Positions 18,777 through 26,008 of a stretch of 48,896 nucleotides of DNA are shown piece after piece. Origin of the DNA: an uncultured Pelagibacteraceae bacterium (GTDB taxonomy: Bacteria > Pseudomonadota > Alphaproteobacteria > Pelagibacterales > Pelagibacteraceae). The stretch covers positions 1 through 48,896 of the forward strand of contig CACBHL010000006.1 of NCBI GenBank assembly GCA_902539035.1, in the 5' to 3' direction. Every line of letters starts with the position of its first letter. The first letter of the stretch is position 1. The notes beneath the pieces are model-generated. The model was not told the DNA's origin. It did not search any database and was given only the letters and a program-made list of their open reading frames with translations. The position numbers were made by a program, and so were the translations under genes.

Positions 18777-18795
18777 TTTTACAACTAGACGTCAA
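18767..18795 (-). promoter_or_regulatory. Sigma-70 promoter of the dcw cluster
   Basis: On the minus strand, TTGACG (18790-18795) is separated by exactly 17 bases from TAATAT (18767-18772), a near-consensus sigma-70 promoter. The predicted transcription start is near 18760, giving a leader of about 36 bases before the mraZ ATG at 18724. This is the best promoter I see for the region and probably drives mraZ-ftsZ and much of the downstream run. Confidence 0.8.
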
Positions 18796-18901
18796 TACCT
18801 ATTATTTTAGTGCTTTTATTCTTTTATTAAGAGGGAAAATAGACACTGGCATTTTAAAACGAGAACAAACAAAGAAAGATATAGTGATATTTTAATTTGA
18901 T

Positions 18902-19260
18902 GTGCCAGATAAACTATAAGCCGGGTTCTGTCATTTAAACTTATCATTTGTCTAGGCTTAAGATCACTCTTAAGCTCAAGCAACTAACCCTGATGACCAG
19001 CCAAGGAAGGCTTTTAGTTTTACAACAATGTCATCTCTACTTAGTCTTGCTCCCAGTGGGGTTTTCCAGCGTTCATTGTTACCAATAGAACCGGTGTGCT
19101 CTTACCACACCTTTTCACCCTTGCCATGTTATGGCGGTTTATTTTCTGTGGCACTGTCCCTAGGGTTGCCCCCGCCAGGTATTACCTGGCACTGTTTCCT
19201 TGTAGAGCCCGGACTTTCCTCTTTAAAATTAATTAAAGCGATAAGTCATTTATCTGGCGA
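18902..19260 (-). ncRNA. rnpB: RNase P RNA (M1 RNA), bacterial class A
   Basis: RNase P RNA is the catalytic RNA that matures tRNA 5' ends. On the minus strand the conserved 5' block GAGGAAAGTCCGGGC lies at about 19209-19223. ACAGTGCCA, GTAAGAGC.CACCG and the 3' block GACAGAACCCGGCTTATAG (near 18915-18935) occur in the expected order. The ends pair as a perfect 10-bp P1 helix: GCCAGATAAA near 19249-19258 with TTTATCTGGC near 18904-18913. The exact ends are estimated from this helix. The open frame on the opposite strand here is a shadow. This gene fills most of the stretch between mraZ and the amidase. Confidence 0.95.
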
Positions 19261-19267
19261 AGTAAAT

Positions 19268-19297
19268 CTATTACAAAAATTTAAAACTTCAAGTTAA
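19268..19297 (-). promoter_or_regulatory. Possible rnpB promoter
   Basis: On the minus strand a TTAACT (19292-19297) and a TAATAG (19268-19273) are 18 bases apart, and the -10 element ends about nine bases before the first base of the P1 helix. The match is moderate and the AT-rich background makes chance hits likely. The position directly upstream of the RNA supports it. Confidence 0.4.
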
Positions 19298-19298
19298 T

Positions 19299-20039
19299 TT
19301 AAACAAACTTTTTAGCGATATTTTCACTAATAATTAAACATTCTTTATCTAATTTTCCGTTTACTAATTCTTGTCTAAAATGTCTTTGAAAAGCCTTAAT
19401 AACAGAGGACTTAAGTTTACTATTTTTGTAATAAAGTTTAGGGTAACCAATTTTGATAAGGTTTTTATAAAATTTTTTTTCGTCGGCTTGACCAAATTCT
19501 ATATTAAGTTTTCTACTATCTTTAAGTTTCTTGTCTGATAAAGAATGCCATACACCTATTCCTCTTGTGGCTAATTGCTGCCATGGAAATTTTTCACCGG
19601 GATCCATTTTTCTATCTGGGGCAATATCTGAGTGACCCAAAACATTATATTTTTTTATTTTATATGTTTTAATTAATTTTTTACTTAATTTTATTAAAGA
19701 AGTTATTTGTTTAATAGAAAATTTTTTATAATTATGGTTATGACCAGGATTGCTTATTTCAATGCCTATAGAATTATCATTTAACGATTTAAAATTTTTC
19801 CATGATGATTTTCCAGCATGCCATGCTACATATAAATCTGGAACTAGTAAGACAATATCTCCGTTATTTTTTATCAAATAATGACTACTTACTTTAGATC
19901 GAAAATCTGTCAGTCTTTTAATAGCCTCAGTTTCACTTTTCATTCCTGTATAATGAAAAATCAGAAACTTTAGTTGATTAAATCTTCTTTTGGTTGAATT
20001 AAAATTAGGTGAATAATTTGAAATTGTTTTTATTCTCAT
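19299..20039 (-). CDS. ampD: N-acetylmuramoyl-L-alanine amidase, AmpD/AmiD type
   Basis: The 246-residue protein has an Amidase_2 domain: FHYTGM with the first zinc histidine (about 28-33), AWHAGKSSW, SIGIEISNPGH, and LGHSDIAPDRKMDPGEKFPW with the second histidine and the zinc-binding aspartate (about 134-153). The C-terminal 70 residues (IEFGQADEKKF... FQRHFRQELVNGKLD) look like a peptidoglycan-binding domain. No signal peptide is visible, so it probably acts in the cytoplasm on anhydro-muropeptides during cell wall recycling, as AmpD does. The domain order with a C-terminal binding domain is closer to AmiD, so the symbol is tentative. Confidence 0.85.
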   Translation of the reverse strand: MRIKTISNYSPNFNSTKRRFNQLKFLIFHYTGMKSETEAIKRLTDFRSKVSSHYLIKNNGDIVLLVPDLYVAWHAGKSSWKNFKSLNDNSIGIEISNPGHNHNYKKFSIKQITSLIKLSKKLIKTYKIKKYNVLGHSDIAPDRKMDPGEKFPWQQLATRGIGVWHSLSDKKLKDSRKLNIEFGQADEKKFYKNLIKIGYPKLYYKNSKLKSSVIKAFQRHFRQELVNGKLDKECLIISENIAKKFV

Positions 20040-20102
20040 TTTAATTGTATTATTTGCTAATTTAAGACCATAATTTAGTCATTTTTTACCACCAAATGTT
20101 GA

Positions 20103-20132
20103 TTTACTTTAACTATATATACATTATATAAT
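20103..20132 (+). promoter_or_regulatory. Promoter of mlaA, possibly giving a leaderless mRNA
   Basis: TTTACT (20103-20108) and TATAAT (20127-20132) are 18 bases apart. The -10 element ends only seven bases before the mlaA ATG at 20140, so a normal start site would fall on or next to the A of the ATG. No Shine-Dalgarno sequence precedes the ATG, which fits leaderless translation. Confidence 0.5.
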
Positions 20133-20139
20133 CTTATAA

Positions 20140-20922
20140 ATGATCAGGCTTATTAAAATATCATTAATTTCAATTTTTTTATCTGTCAATGCATTTGCAG
20201 GTTCGGACGGAAGTCTAGAATTATCAAAAAAAAATTTATCAACAAAAGACTGTTTCGAGGGATTTAATAGAGCTAGCTTTGCATTAAATCAAGGTTTGGA
20301 CAAAGTTATTTTCAAACCAGTAGCTGTTGGTTACAGAGCTCTACCGTCTCCGGTAAGAGCTGGAACAAGCAATGTATTAGAAAATTTGTCAAATTTAATT
20401 ACGATACCAAATAATGTACTTCAAGGCGATTTAATAAGTGCTGGTATTAATACTACAAGATTAGTCGTAAACTCTACAATTGGAATTCTAGGAATTATTG
20501 ATGTGGCTGATCTTCTTGGTTTTCCAGAATATGTTAAGGAGGATTATGGTCAAACACTTGGTAAGTGGGGTTTAGGACATGGCTGTTATTTAGTGCTACC
20601 AGTATTAGGTCCATCTACAGTAAGGGATACAGCAGGTATGTTTGTAAATGTTATGGGTGGTGATCCTTATTATAACATTTCAGTTAATGGAAATAACGAA
20701 TTCCTAGATGGCCAACTCTATGCAACAACAAAAATTTTATCAGGTATTGATTTTAGAGCAAAAAACATAGAAGCAATTGATAATTTAGAAAAAAATTCTG
20801 TAGATTTTTATGCTTCAGTCAAAAGTTTATATTTACAAGACAGGGAAAGAAAAATTTCCAATTCTAAAGATGTTATTGATACAATGAACGATGGTAGTTG
20901 GGAAGAAATAGACACAAACTAA
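20140..20922 (+). CDS. mlaA: MlaA/VacJ family outer-membrane lipid transport protein
   Basis: MlaA sits in the outer membrane and removes misplaced phospholipids from the outer leaflet, passing them to MlaC. The 260-residue protein matches the family through CFEGFNRASFALNQGLDKVIFKPVAVGYR (about 38-66), the NVLQGD and GIIDVADLLGFP segments, DYGQTLGKWGLGHGCYLVLPVLGPSTVRD (about 136-164) and a YF/LxxRxxxI-like tail. The N-terminus is a signal peptide ending NAFAGS, without the lipobox cysteine found in E. coli MlaA, so it may be secreted by signal peptidase I. mlaC follows after 12 bases. Confidence 0.93.
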   Translation: MIRLIKISLISIFLSVNAFAGSDGSLELSKKNLSTKDCFEGFNRASFALNQGLDKVIFKPVAVGYRALPSPVRAGTSNVLENLSNLITIPNNVLQGDLISAGINTTRLVVNSTIGILGIIDVADLLGFPEYVKEDYGQTLGKWGLGHGCYLVLPVLGPSTVRDTAGMFVNVMGGDPYYNISVNGNNEFLDGQLYATTKILSGIDFRAKNIEAIDNLEKNSVDFYASVKSLYLQDRERKISNSKDVIDTMNDGSWEEIDTN

Positions 20923-20934
20923 TTAATATAATTT

Positions 20935-21528
20935 ATGAAAAAATTTTTTAGTTTTTTTGTAGCTATCGTTGTTTTATTATCGATTTCAAATAATGCCTTC
21001 TCAATTTCACCTGATGTTTTTATACAATCTACAGTTAATAGAGCCTCACAAATATTATCCTTAGATATTTCTAAAGATGAAAAAATAAGTAAATTAAAAA
21101 TTATTGCTAAAGAAACTGTTGATATTAAAGGTGTTGGCTTCTATTCTTTAGGACCAGTTAGAAAAGTTTTAAATGATGAACAGAAGAGTAATTACTCTAA
21201 ACTATTTGAAAATTATTTCTTAAAAAGCTTTTCTAGTAGGTTGGCGGAATACACAAATCCAGAAATTGAGGTAAAAAGTAAAGAAGTTTTAAACAAAAAC
21301 TATACTATAGTCAAAAGTATTTTGATTGGTACAGCAGAAAGGCCAGAAGTAAAAATTGATTGGCGTGTTTACACAAAATATCCAGATAATCCATTAATTA
21401 GAGATTTAATTATAGAGGGTTTAAGTTTAGCTAGGACTCAGAAAGAGGAGTTCTCCTCTATTTTAAATTCTAATAATGGAGATATTAATGCTTTGTTCAA
21501 AACTTTAGAGGAATTTTCAAAAAAATAA
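20935..21528 (+). CDS. mlaC: MlaC/Ttg2D periplasmic phospholipid carrier
   Basis: MlaC shuttles phospholipids between MlaA in the outer membrane and the MlaFEDB complex in the inner membrane. The 197-residue protein starts with a signal peptide (about 1-23, ending NAFS) and then shows the Ttg2 pattern: DISKDEKISKLKIIAKETVDIKGVGFYSLG, a FENYFLKSFSSRLAEY helix, and the strand-rich ISPDV..IDWRVY....IRDLIIEGLSLARTQKEEF region, which matches the family motif IxDVxxEGxSLxxTxRxEF. The rest of the Mla transporter is not in the window. Confidence 0.92.
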   Translation: MKKFFSFFVAIVVLLSISNNAFSISPDVFIQSTVNRASQILSLDISKDEKISKLKIIAKETVDIKGVGFYSLGPVRKVLNDEQKSNYSKLFENYFLKSFSSRLAEYTNPEIEVKSKEVLNKNYTIVKSILIGTAERPEVKIDWRVYTKYPDNPLIRDLIIEGLSLARTQKEEFSSILNSNNGDINALFKTLEEFSKK

Positions 21529-21537
21529 TTTTAATTA

Positions 21538-21614
21538 TGGTGGGCCCGCCAGGACTCGAACCTGGGACCAATACATTATGAGTGTACTGCTCTAACCAAC
21601 TGAGCTACAGGCCC
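21538..21614 (-). tRNA. tRNA with CAT anticodon (Met or lysidine-type Ile2)
   Basis: This is a canonical 77-nt tRNA including an encoded CCA. The acceptor stem starts GGGCCTG, the D arm has the usual GG, the anticodon CAT is at 21578-21580 inside a five-pair stem, and the T loop reads TTCGAGT. CAT can be elongator Met, initiator Met or Ile2 modified to lysidine. Initiators usually lack a 1-72 Watson-Crick pair, and here it is G-C, so it is not an initiator. C4-G69 and C5-G68 in the acceptor stem resemble E. coli Ile2 more than elongator Met. Nine bases separate its 3' end from the convergent mlaC stop. Confidence 0.9.
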
Positions 21615-21674
21615 AAAGAATATGTGTTAGTTATATCATTTTTTAATAGTTATCAATTAAAGATAATTTAGATA

Positions 21675-21749
21675 TGGTGGGCCGTGTTGGTTACGCTCCA
21701 ACTACCCCTGCAATGTCAATGCAGTACTCTACTATTGAGCTAACGGCCC
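21675..21749 (-). tRNA. tRNA-Val (GAC) with atypical D and T loops
   Basis: A 75-nt cloverleaf with encoded CCA: the acceptor stem GGGCCGT/ACGGCCC is perfect, the D stem is GCTC/GAGT, the anticodon stem CTGCA/TGCAG is perfect with loop TTGACAT (anticodon GAC, plus-strand 21715-21717), and the T stem GTTGG/CCAAC is perfect. The D loop is AATAGTA, lacking the G18-G19 pair, and the T loop is AGCGTAA (21691-21697) instead of the TTCRANN consensus. Positions 54, 55 and 58 therefore all differ. The 5' end is four bases from the rpoD stop, so it may be cut from the rpoD transcript. Valine identity is by anticodon only. Confidence 0.8.
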
Positions 21750-21753
21750 AGTA

Positions 21754-23577
21754 TTAGCTTTCTAAGAAACTTTTTAGTTGTTTAGATCTACTAGGATGCT
21801 TTAACTTTCTGAGAGCTTTAGCCTCGATTTGTCTAATTCTTTCTCTTGTAACAGAAAACTGCAATCCTACTTCTTCTAGAGTATGATCTGTATTCATACC
21901 CACTCCAAATCTCATTCTTAAAACTCTCTCTTCTCTTGGTGTAAGTGTGGATAAAATTTTTGTTGTTGCCTCTCCTAAATTTGATTTTATGGCCTGCTCC
22001 AACGGTGCTAATGCCTTTGTATCTTCAATAAAATCTCCTAAGCTGCTATCCTCTTCATCACCAACTGGTTTTTCCAATGAAACAGGCTCTTTTGAAATTT
22101 TTAAGACTTTTCTTACTTTATCCAAAGGCATTCTTAATTTTTGAGCTAACTCCTCAGGAGTAGCTTCTCTGCCAAATTCACTTAATATTAGTCTCTGAGT
22201 TCTGACAATTTTATTAATTGTTTCAATCATATGAACAGGGATTCTAATAGTTCTTGCTTGATCAGCAATTGATCTAGTTATTGCTTGTCTGATCCACCAG
22301 GTTGCATAAGTTGAAAACTTATATCCTCTTCTATATTCAAACTTATCTACAGCCTTCATCAGCCCAATATTGCCCTCTTGAATTAAATCTAAAAATTGAA
22401 GTCCTCTATTTGTATATTTTTTTGCTATTGAAATAACTAACCTTAAATTAGCTTCAACCATTTCTTTTTTTGCAATTCTAGACTCTTTTTCACCTTTTTG
22501 AACTCTACTAACTAGTTTTTTGAAATCTGTTACTGAAATTCCAAGTTTATGACTAATTTCAATTAATCTTTCTCTTATATTTTTAAATTCTTCTTTATTT
22601 TTACTAAAAAACTGTTTCCATTCTGAATTTGTATCTAAAAATTTTTTTAAATTCGGATTTATTTCATTGCCTATATAAAACTTGATAAATTCATTTCTTG
22701 GTATTTTGTGATCCATTGCTAGTCTTAATAGATTGCCTTCTAAAGAAATAATTTTTTTATTTTCTACATAATGTTTTTGAACAAGTTCCTCCAAAACAGA
22801 TGGTGATAATTGAAGTGATTTGATGTTGTCTAAAATATCATTTACAATTTTTTCATAACCCTTCTCTTTTGCAGATGAGAAGCTTTGAGTATTTAAAACA
22901 CAATTCAATTTTTCTTTTTGATATTTTATTAATTTTGTATACTCTTTAGTAAGAGTATTTACTGTTTTTAATACTTTTGGCTTAATTTCCGTTTCCATGG
23001 CTGCAAGTGTTGGATTAAAGTCATCATCTTCATCAGAAGAACCTTCTTCTTTGTCTGTCTCTCCTGCATTTTTTTGTTTTGCACTTGGTCCCGTTGACTC
23101 ATCTTCCATGTAGTTAGTGTCAATGTCGATTATTTCTCTGACTAAAATTTCATCTTTTTGTAATTTCTCATTCCACTCAAAAAATTGTTGAGCTGTTATA
23201 GGACTTTGAGAAAGAGCAATTAACATCACATCTTTTCCAGCCTCAATTCTTTTTGCAATTGCAATTTCGCCCTCTCTGGAAAGAAGTTCTACACCTCCCA
23301 TCTCACGTAAATACATCCTGATAGGATCGTCACTTTTCTCAATTGTTTTTCCATCTTCTTTATTTGAGTTTTCTTTTTTCCTTAAAACTTTAAAGTCGGA
23401 TTTTTTTTCAACTAAGGAAACATTTCCATCTAGGATGTGTATGAAGGCTTGTGCTAAATTATCATCTGATAAATTCCTTTTTCCAAGAGATTTACTTAAC
23501 TCATCATAGGTTATGAAACCTCTATGAGTTCCTCTACCCATTAATCTAGCAAATGATTTTGTTATAATTCTTTCCAC
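21754..23577 (-). CDS. rpoD: Primary sigma factor RpoD (sigma-70)
   Basis: RpoD is the housekeeping sigma factor. The 607-residue protein has region 1.1 near the N-terminus ([22 protein letters not shown]), region 1.2 ([21 protein letters not shown], about 85-105), an acidic insert rich in Glu and Asp (about 160-190), region 2 with [57 protein letters not shown], region 3, and region 4 with the helix-turn-helix [27 protein letters not shown]. The start is a GTG at 23575-23577, supported by the alignment of region 1.1. It follows dnaG by 67 bases, as in the classic macromolecular-synthesis arrangement, and is followed by two tRNA genes. Confidence 0.97.
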   Translation of the reverse strand: MERIITKSFARLMGRGTHRGFITYDELSKSLGKRNLSDDNLAQAFIHILDGNVSLVEKKSDFKVLRKKENSNKEDGKTIEKSDDPIRMYLREMGGVELLSREGEIAIAKRIEAGKDVMLIALSQSPITAQQFFEWNEKLQKDEILVREIIDIDTNYMEDESTGPSAKQKNAGETDKEEGSSDEDDDFNPTLAAMETEIKPKVLKTVNTLTKEYTKLIKYQKEKLNCVLNTQSFSSAKEKGYEKIVNDILDNIKSLQLSPSVLEELVQKHYVENKKIISLEGNLLRLAMDHKIPRNEFIKFYIGNEINPNLKKFLDTNSEWKQFFSKNKEEFKNIRERLIEISHKLGISVTDFKKLVSRVQKGEKESRIAKKEMVEANLRLVISIAKKYTNRGLQFLDLIQEGNIGLMKAVDKFEYRRGYKFSTYATWWIRQAITRSIADQARTIRIPVHMIETINKIVRTQRLILSEFGREATPEELAQKLRMPLDKVRKVLKISKEPVSLEKPVGDEEDSSLGDFIEDTKALAPLEQAIKSNLGEATTKILSTLTPREERVLRMRFGVGMNTDHTLEEVGLQFSVTRERIRQIEAKALRKLKHPSRSKQLKSFLES

Positions 23578-23644
23578 GGCAATAAAAGTTAGGAAGTCTT
23601 ATATAATATCAAATCAGCAAAAATCCATTACTAAATTAGCTGGA

Positions 23645-25420
23645 TTAATTGAGATTCTGCTTTTTTTTTAGCTCTTTTAGCTCATTAAATGTGGTCTCAC
23701 TCATATCAACCGAAAACTTCGATTCTAATTCCTGTATTCTGAACTCTAGATCATAATTCATCAAATCTCTTGAAATATCCTCTAACAATTCGATGATTTT
23801 TTGATCATCATCTGCTTGATTTTTAAGAATATGTTTAATGGGTGCAAATTTATTTATTTTTTCTAGCAATTGATTGTCTAACTTTAAATCCTCAATTGTA
23901 ATTTTCTCTCCAGATTTCAGTGTCTGAATTATTAGTTCAAATATTTTTATATTAACTTCGGTAAATAACTTAATATTTTCGATTAAATGTATGTTTGCTT
24001 GCAACAAATTTAAATTATTCATTACTAGATACAATAAAGAGAACTCTTTTAGCTCTACCCCACTAAGCGATTGACTGTCATTAAAATGCTTCTTGGTTGT
24101 TTCTAGTGATTTAGTTTTTTTAACAAAAAATTTTTCCTTATTTTGATTGGAATGTGGTGTTAATTCTGCAATTTTTTCTAGAAAATATTCTAGTACATAT
24201 TTTTTTATAAAATCATCTTTAATTGTGCTTGCAATACTTCTCAATTTTTTTTCAAAAATTGCTAATGAAGAAGGGTTATTTTCTGTTTGTTTTTTATAAT
24301 GACTAAAAATAAATTGATGAATTGATAACTTGCTTTGTTTAGTAAATTCAATGAAATTAGCTTTACCATTTTTATTTACGTAACTGTCTGGATCTTCCTT
24401 GTCCGGTAAGAATAGAAATGAAATTTGTTTTTCTGGTTTTAATTCTTTGATAGAGTTTTCTGCTGCTCTTAATGCAGCTTTATAACCACTTTCATCACCA
24501 TCAAAACAGATAATGATGTCATCAAAAAACTGGTTAAGAGTTAAAATTTGTTTATCTGTCAGAGAAGTTCCAAGATTAGCAACTACATTATCAATTCCGT
24601 TTTTGCTTAAACCAACAACATCCATATATCCCTCAACTAAATAGATATGATCTATTTTATTTGAAAGTTTTCGAGCTAGATCTAAATTATATAAATTAGA
24701 CCCTTTTTTAAAAAAATATGTTTCAGGGGAATTTATATATTTAGCCAAATAATCTACCTTTTCGATTATTCTCCCCCCTAAAGCTATTGGTTGACCCGAG
24801 ATATTATTGATTGGAAAAATTAATCTACCTCTAAATCTTTCAACATATATTTTCTTTTTTTCATCTAAGTAAAATAAACCCGTTTCAACTAAACTTTGCT
24901 CACTATAATTATCTTTTAATTTCTCAAAGAAATTTGGATTTTTTTCAATGTATCCAATTTTAAATTTTTTAACTTCATCTTTAGTTAAAGATCTATTTTT
25001 TAAATAATCTCTTGCGGTAGAATAACTTTCGTTTTTTAATAATTCATTGTGATAAAAATCTACATATTGACTGAAGATTGATTGGTACTCTTTCCATTTT
25101 TTTTCTCTTTCTTCATCTTGTTTTGAAAACATATAGGGCTGCATTCCAGCTAATTGAGCTAAATACTTTACAGCTTCGCCAAATTTAAGATTTTGAATTT
25201 TCATAACAAAATCAAAAATGTTTCCATGCTCTGAGGTTGCAAAACAATGATAAAATTCTTTTTCATCATTTACCGTAAAGGAAGGTGTTTTTTCGTTTTT
25301 AAATGGAGACAAGCCAACAAACTCTTTACCCCTTTTTTTTAAGGAAACAGTTTTTGAGACAACTGTTGATACTTTCAACCTTGTCTTAATTTCATCAAGG
25401 TATTCTTTTGGATATTTCAT
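23645..25420 (-). CDS. dnaG: DNA primase DnaG with degenerate zinc site
   Basis: DnaG makes RNA primers at the replication fork. The 591-residue protein keeps the standard order: an N-terminal zinc-binding-type domain (about 1-100), the RNA polymerase core with a Toprim fold (LVEGYMDVVGL and ICFDGDESGYKAALRAAE), and a helical C-terminal region for DnaB contact. In the N-terminal domain, the CPFH...CFGC ligand pattern reads SPFK at 38-41 and CFAT at 59-62, so three of four zinc ligands are replaced although the surrounding EKTPSFTV...FYHCF scaffold is intact. Its ATG shares one base with the yqeY stop. Confidence 0.96.
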   Translation of the reverse strand: MKYPKEYLDEIKTRLKVSTVVSKTVSLKKRGKEFVGLSPFKNEKTPSFTVNDEKEFYHCFATSEHGNIFDFVMKIQNLKFGEAVKYLAQLAGMQPYMFSKQDEEREKKWKEYQSIFSQYVDFYHNELLKNESYSTARDYLKNRSLTKDEVKKFKIGYIEKNPNFFEKLKDNYSEQSLVETGLFYLDEKKKIYVERFRGRLIFPINNISGQPIALGGRIIEKVDYLAKYINSPETYFFKKGSNLYNLDLARKLSNKIDHIYLVEGYMDVVGLSKNGIDNVVANLGTSLTDKQILTLNQFFDDIIICFDGDESGYKAALRAAENSIKELKPEKQISFLFLPDKEDPDSYVNKNGKANFIEFTKQSKLSIHQFIFSHYKKQTENNPSSLAIFEKKLRSIASTIKDDFIKKYVLEYFLEKIAELTPHSNQNKEKFFVKKTKSLETTKKHFNDSQSLSGVELKEFSLLYLVMNNLNLLQANIHLIENIKLFTEVNIKIFELIIQTLKSGEKITIEDLKLDNQLLEKINKFAPIKHILKNQADDDQKIIELLEDISRDLMNYDLEFRIQELESKFSVDMSETTFNELKELKKKQNLN

Positions 25421-25881
25421 TATTTATTCAATAAGTCTTTGATCATCGGGCCTGCTTTAGCAAAATCAATCTCATCCGAATGGTTTTTCTTTAATTCCCC
25501 CATTACTTTACCCATTTCTTTTATTGAATTAGCACCTAATTTAGCAATTAAATCCGCACAGATTTTTTTGGTTTCCTCTTCTCCAAGTTGCTTAGGTAGA
25601 AATCTAGTTAAAATATTATATTCATTTTGCTCAACTTCTAATAAATCATTTCTATTATTTTTTTTATAGATATCAATAGATTCGGCTCGTTGTTTAACCA
25701 TTTTTTTCAGAAGCTTCTTGATATCTTCGTCGTCTGTATCTTTTTTATTGGGTCCAGATCGATTAACTATGTCTAGATCCTTTATTGATGACAATATTAA
25801 CCTATAGGTTGATATCTTATTTTTATCTTTCGATTTAAGAGCAGTTTTGTATTCGTTTTCGATAGTATCTTTTAAGGACAT
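25420..25881 (-). CDS. yqeY: GatB/YqeY domain protein
   Basis: This is a 153-residue protein of the YqeY family, related to the helical tail domain of GatB. The visible pattern is MSLKDTIENEYKTALKSKDKNKISTYRLILSSIK at the start, the QRAESIDIYKKNNRNDLLEVEQNEYNILTRFLPKQL block (about 69-104) and a C-terminal GKVMGELKKNH segment. Its function is not well established; the GatB tail binds tRNA, so a link to tRNA has been suggested. The gene precedes dnaG directly and overlaps it by one base, an arrangement seen widely in bacteria. Confidence 0.93.
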   Translation of the reverse strand: MSLKDTIENEYKTALKSKDKNKISTYRLILSSIKDLDIVNRSGPNKKDTDDEDIKKLLKKMVKQRAESIDIYKKNNRNDLLEVEQNEYNILTRFLPKQLGEEETKKICADLIAKLGANSIKEMGKVMGELKKNHSDEIDFAKAGPMIKDLLNK

Positions 25882-25922
25882 AATATTTTTAATCTACTTT
25901 AAAGAAACAATTCTTCAAAAGA

Positions 25923-25944
25923 AAAATTGTTTTTTTACAATTTT
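25923..25944. repeat. AT-rich perfect inverted repeat in the yqeY-carA divergent gap
   Basis: AAAATTGT (25923-25930) and ACAATTTT (25937-25944) form an 8-bp perfect inverted repeat around a six-T loop. It is in the 127-base gap between the divergent yqeY and carA, immediately before a TATAAT at 25944-25949. It could be an operator or a chance palindrome in AT-rich DNA; no factor can be named. Confidence 0.35.
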
Positions 25945-26008
25945 ATAATACATCTCTGTTGCGATAATAGTGCAATTATTGTATTAACCTTTAACTTATG
26001 AGTTGTAA

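Noticed and set aside
19028..19297. 89-residue open frame on the plus strand with cysteines and prolines
   Set aside because: It lies antisense to the RNase P RNA gene; its odd composition comes from the GC-richer structured RNA. No ribosome site or family resemblance.
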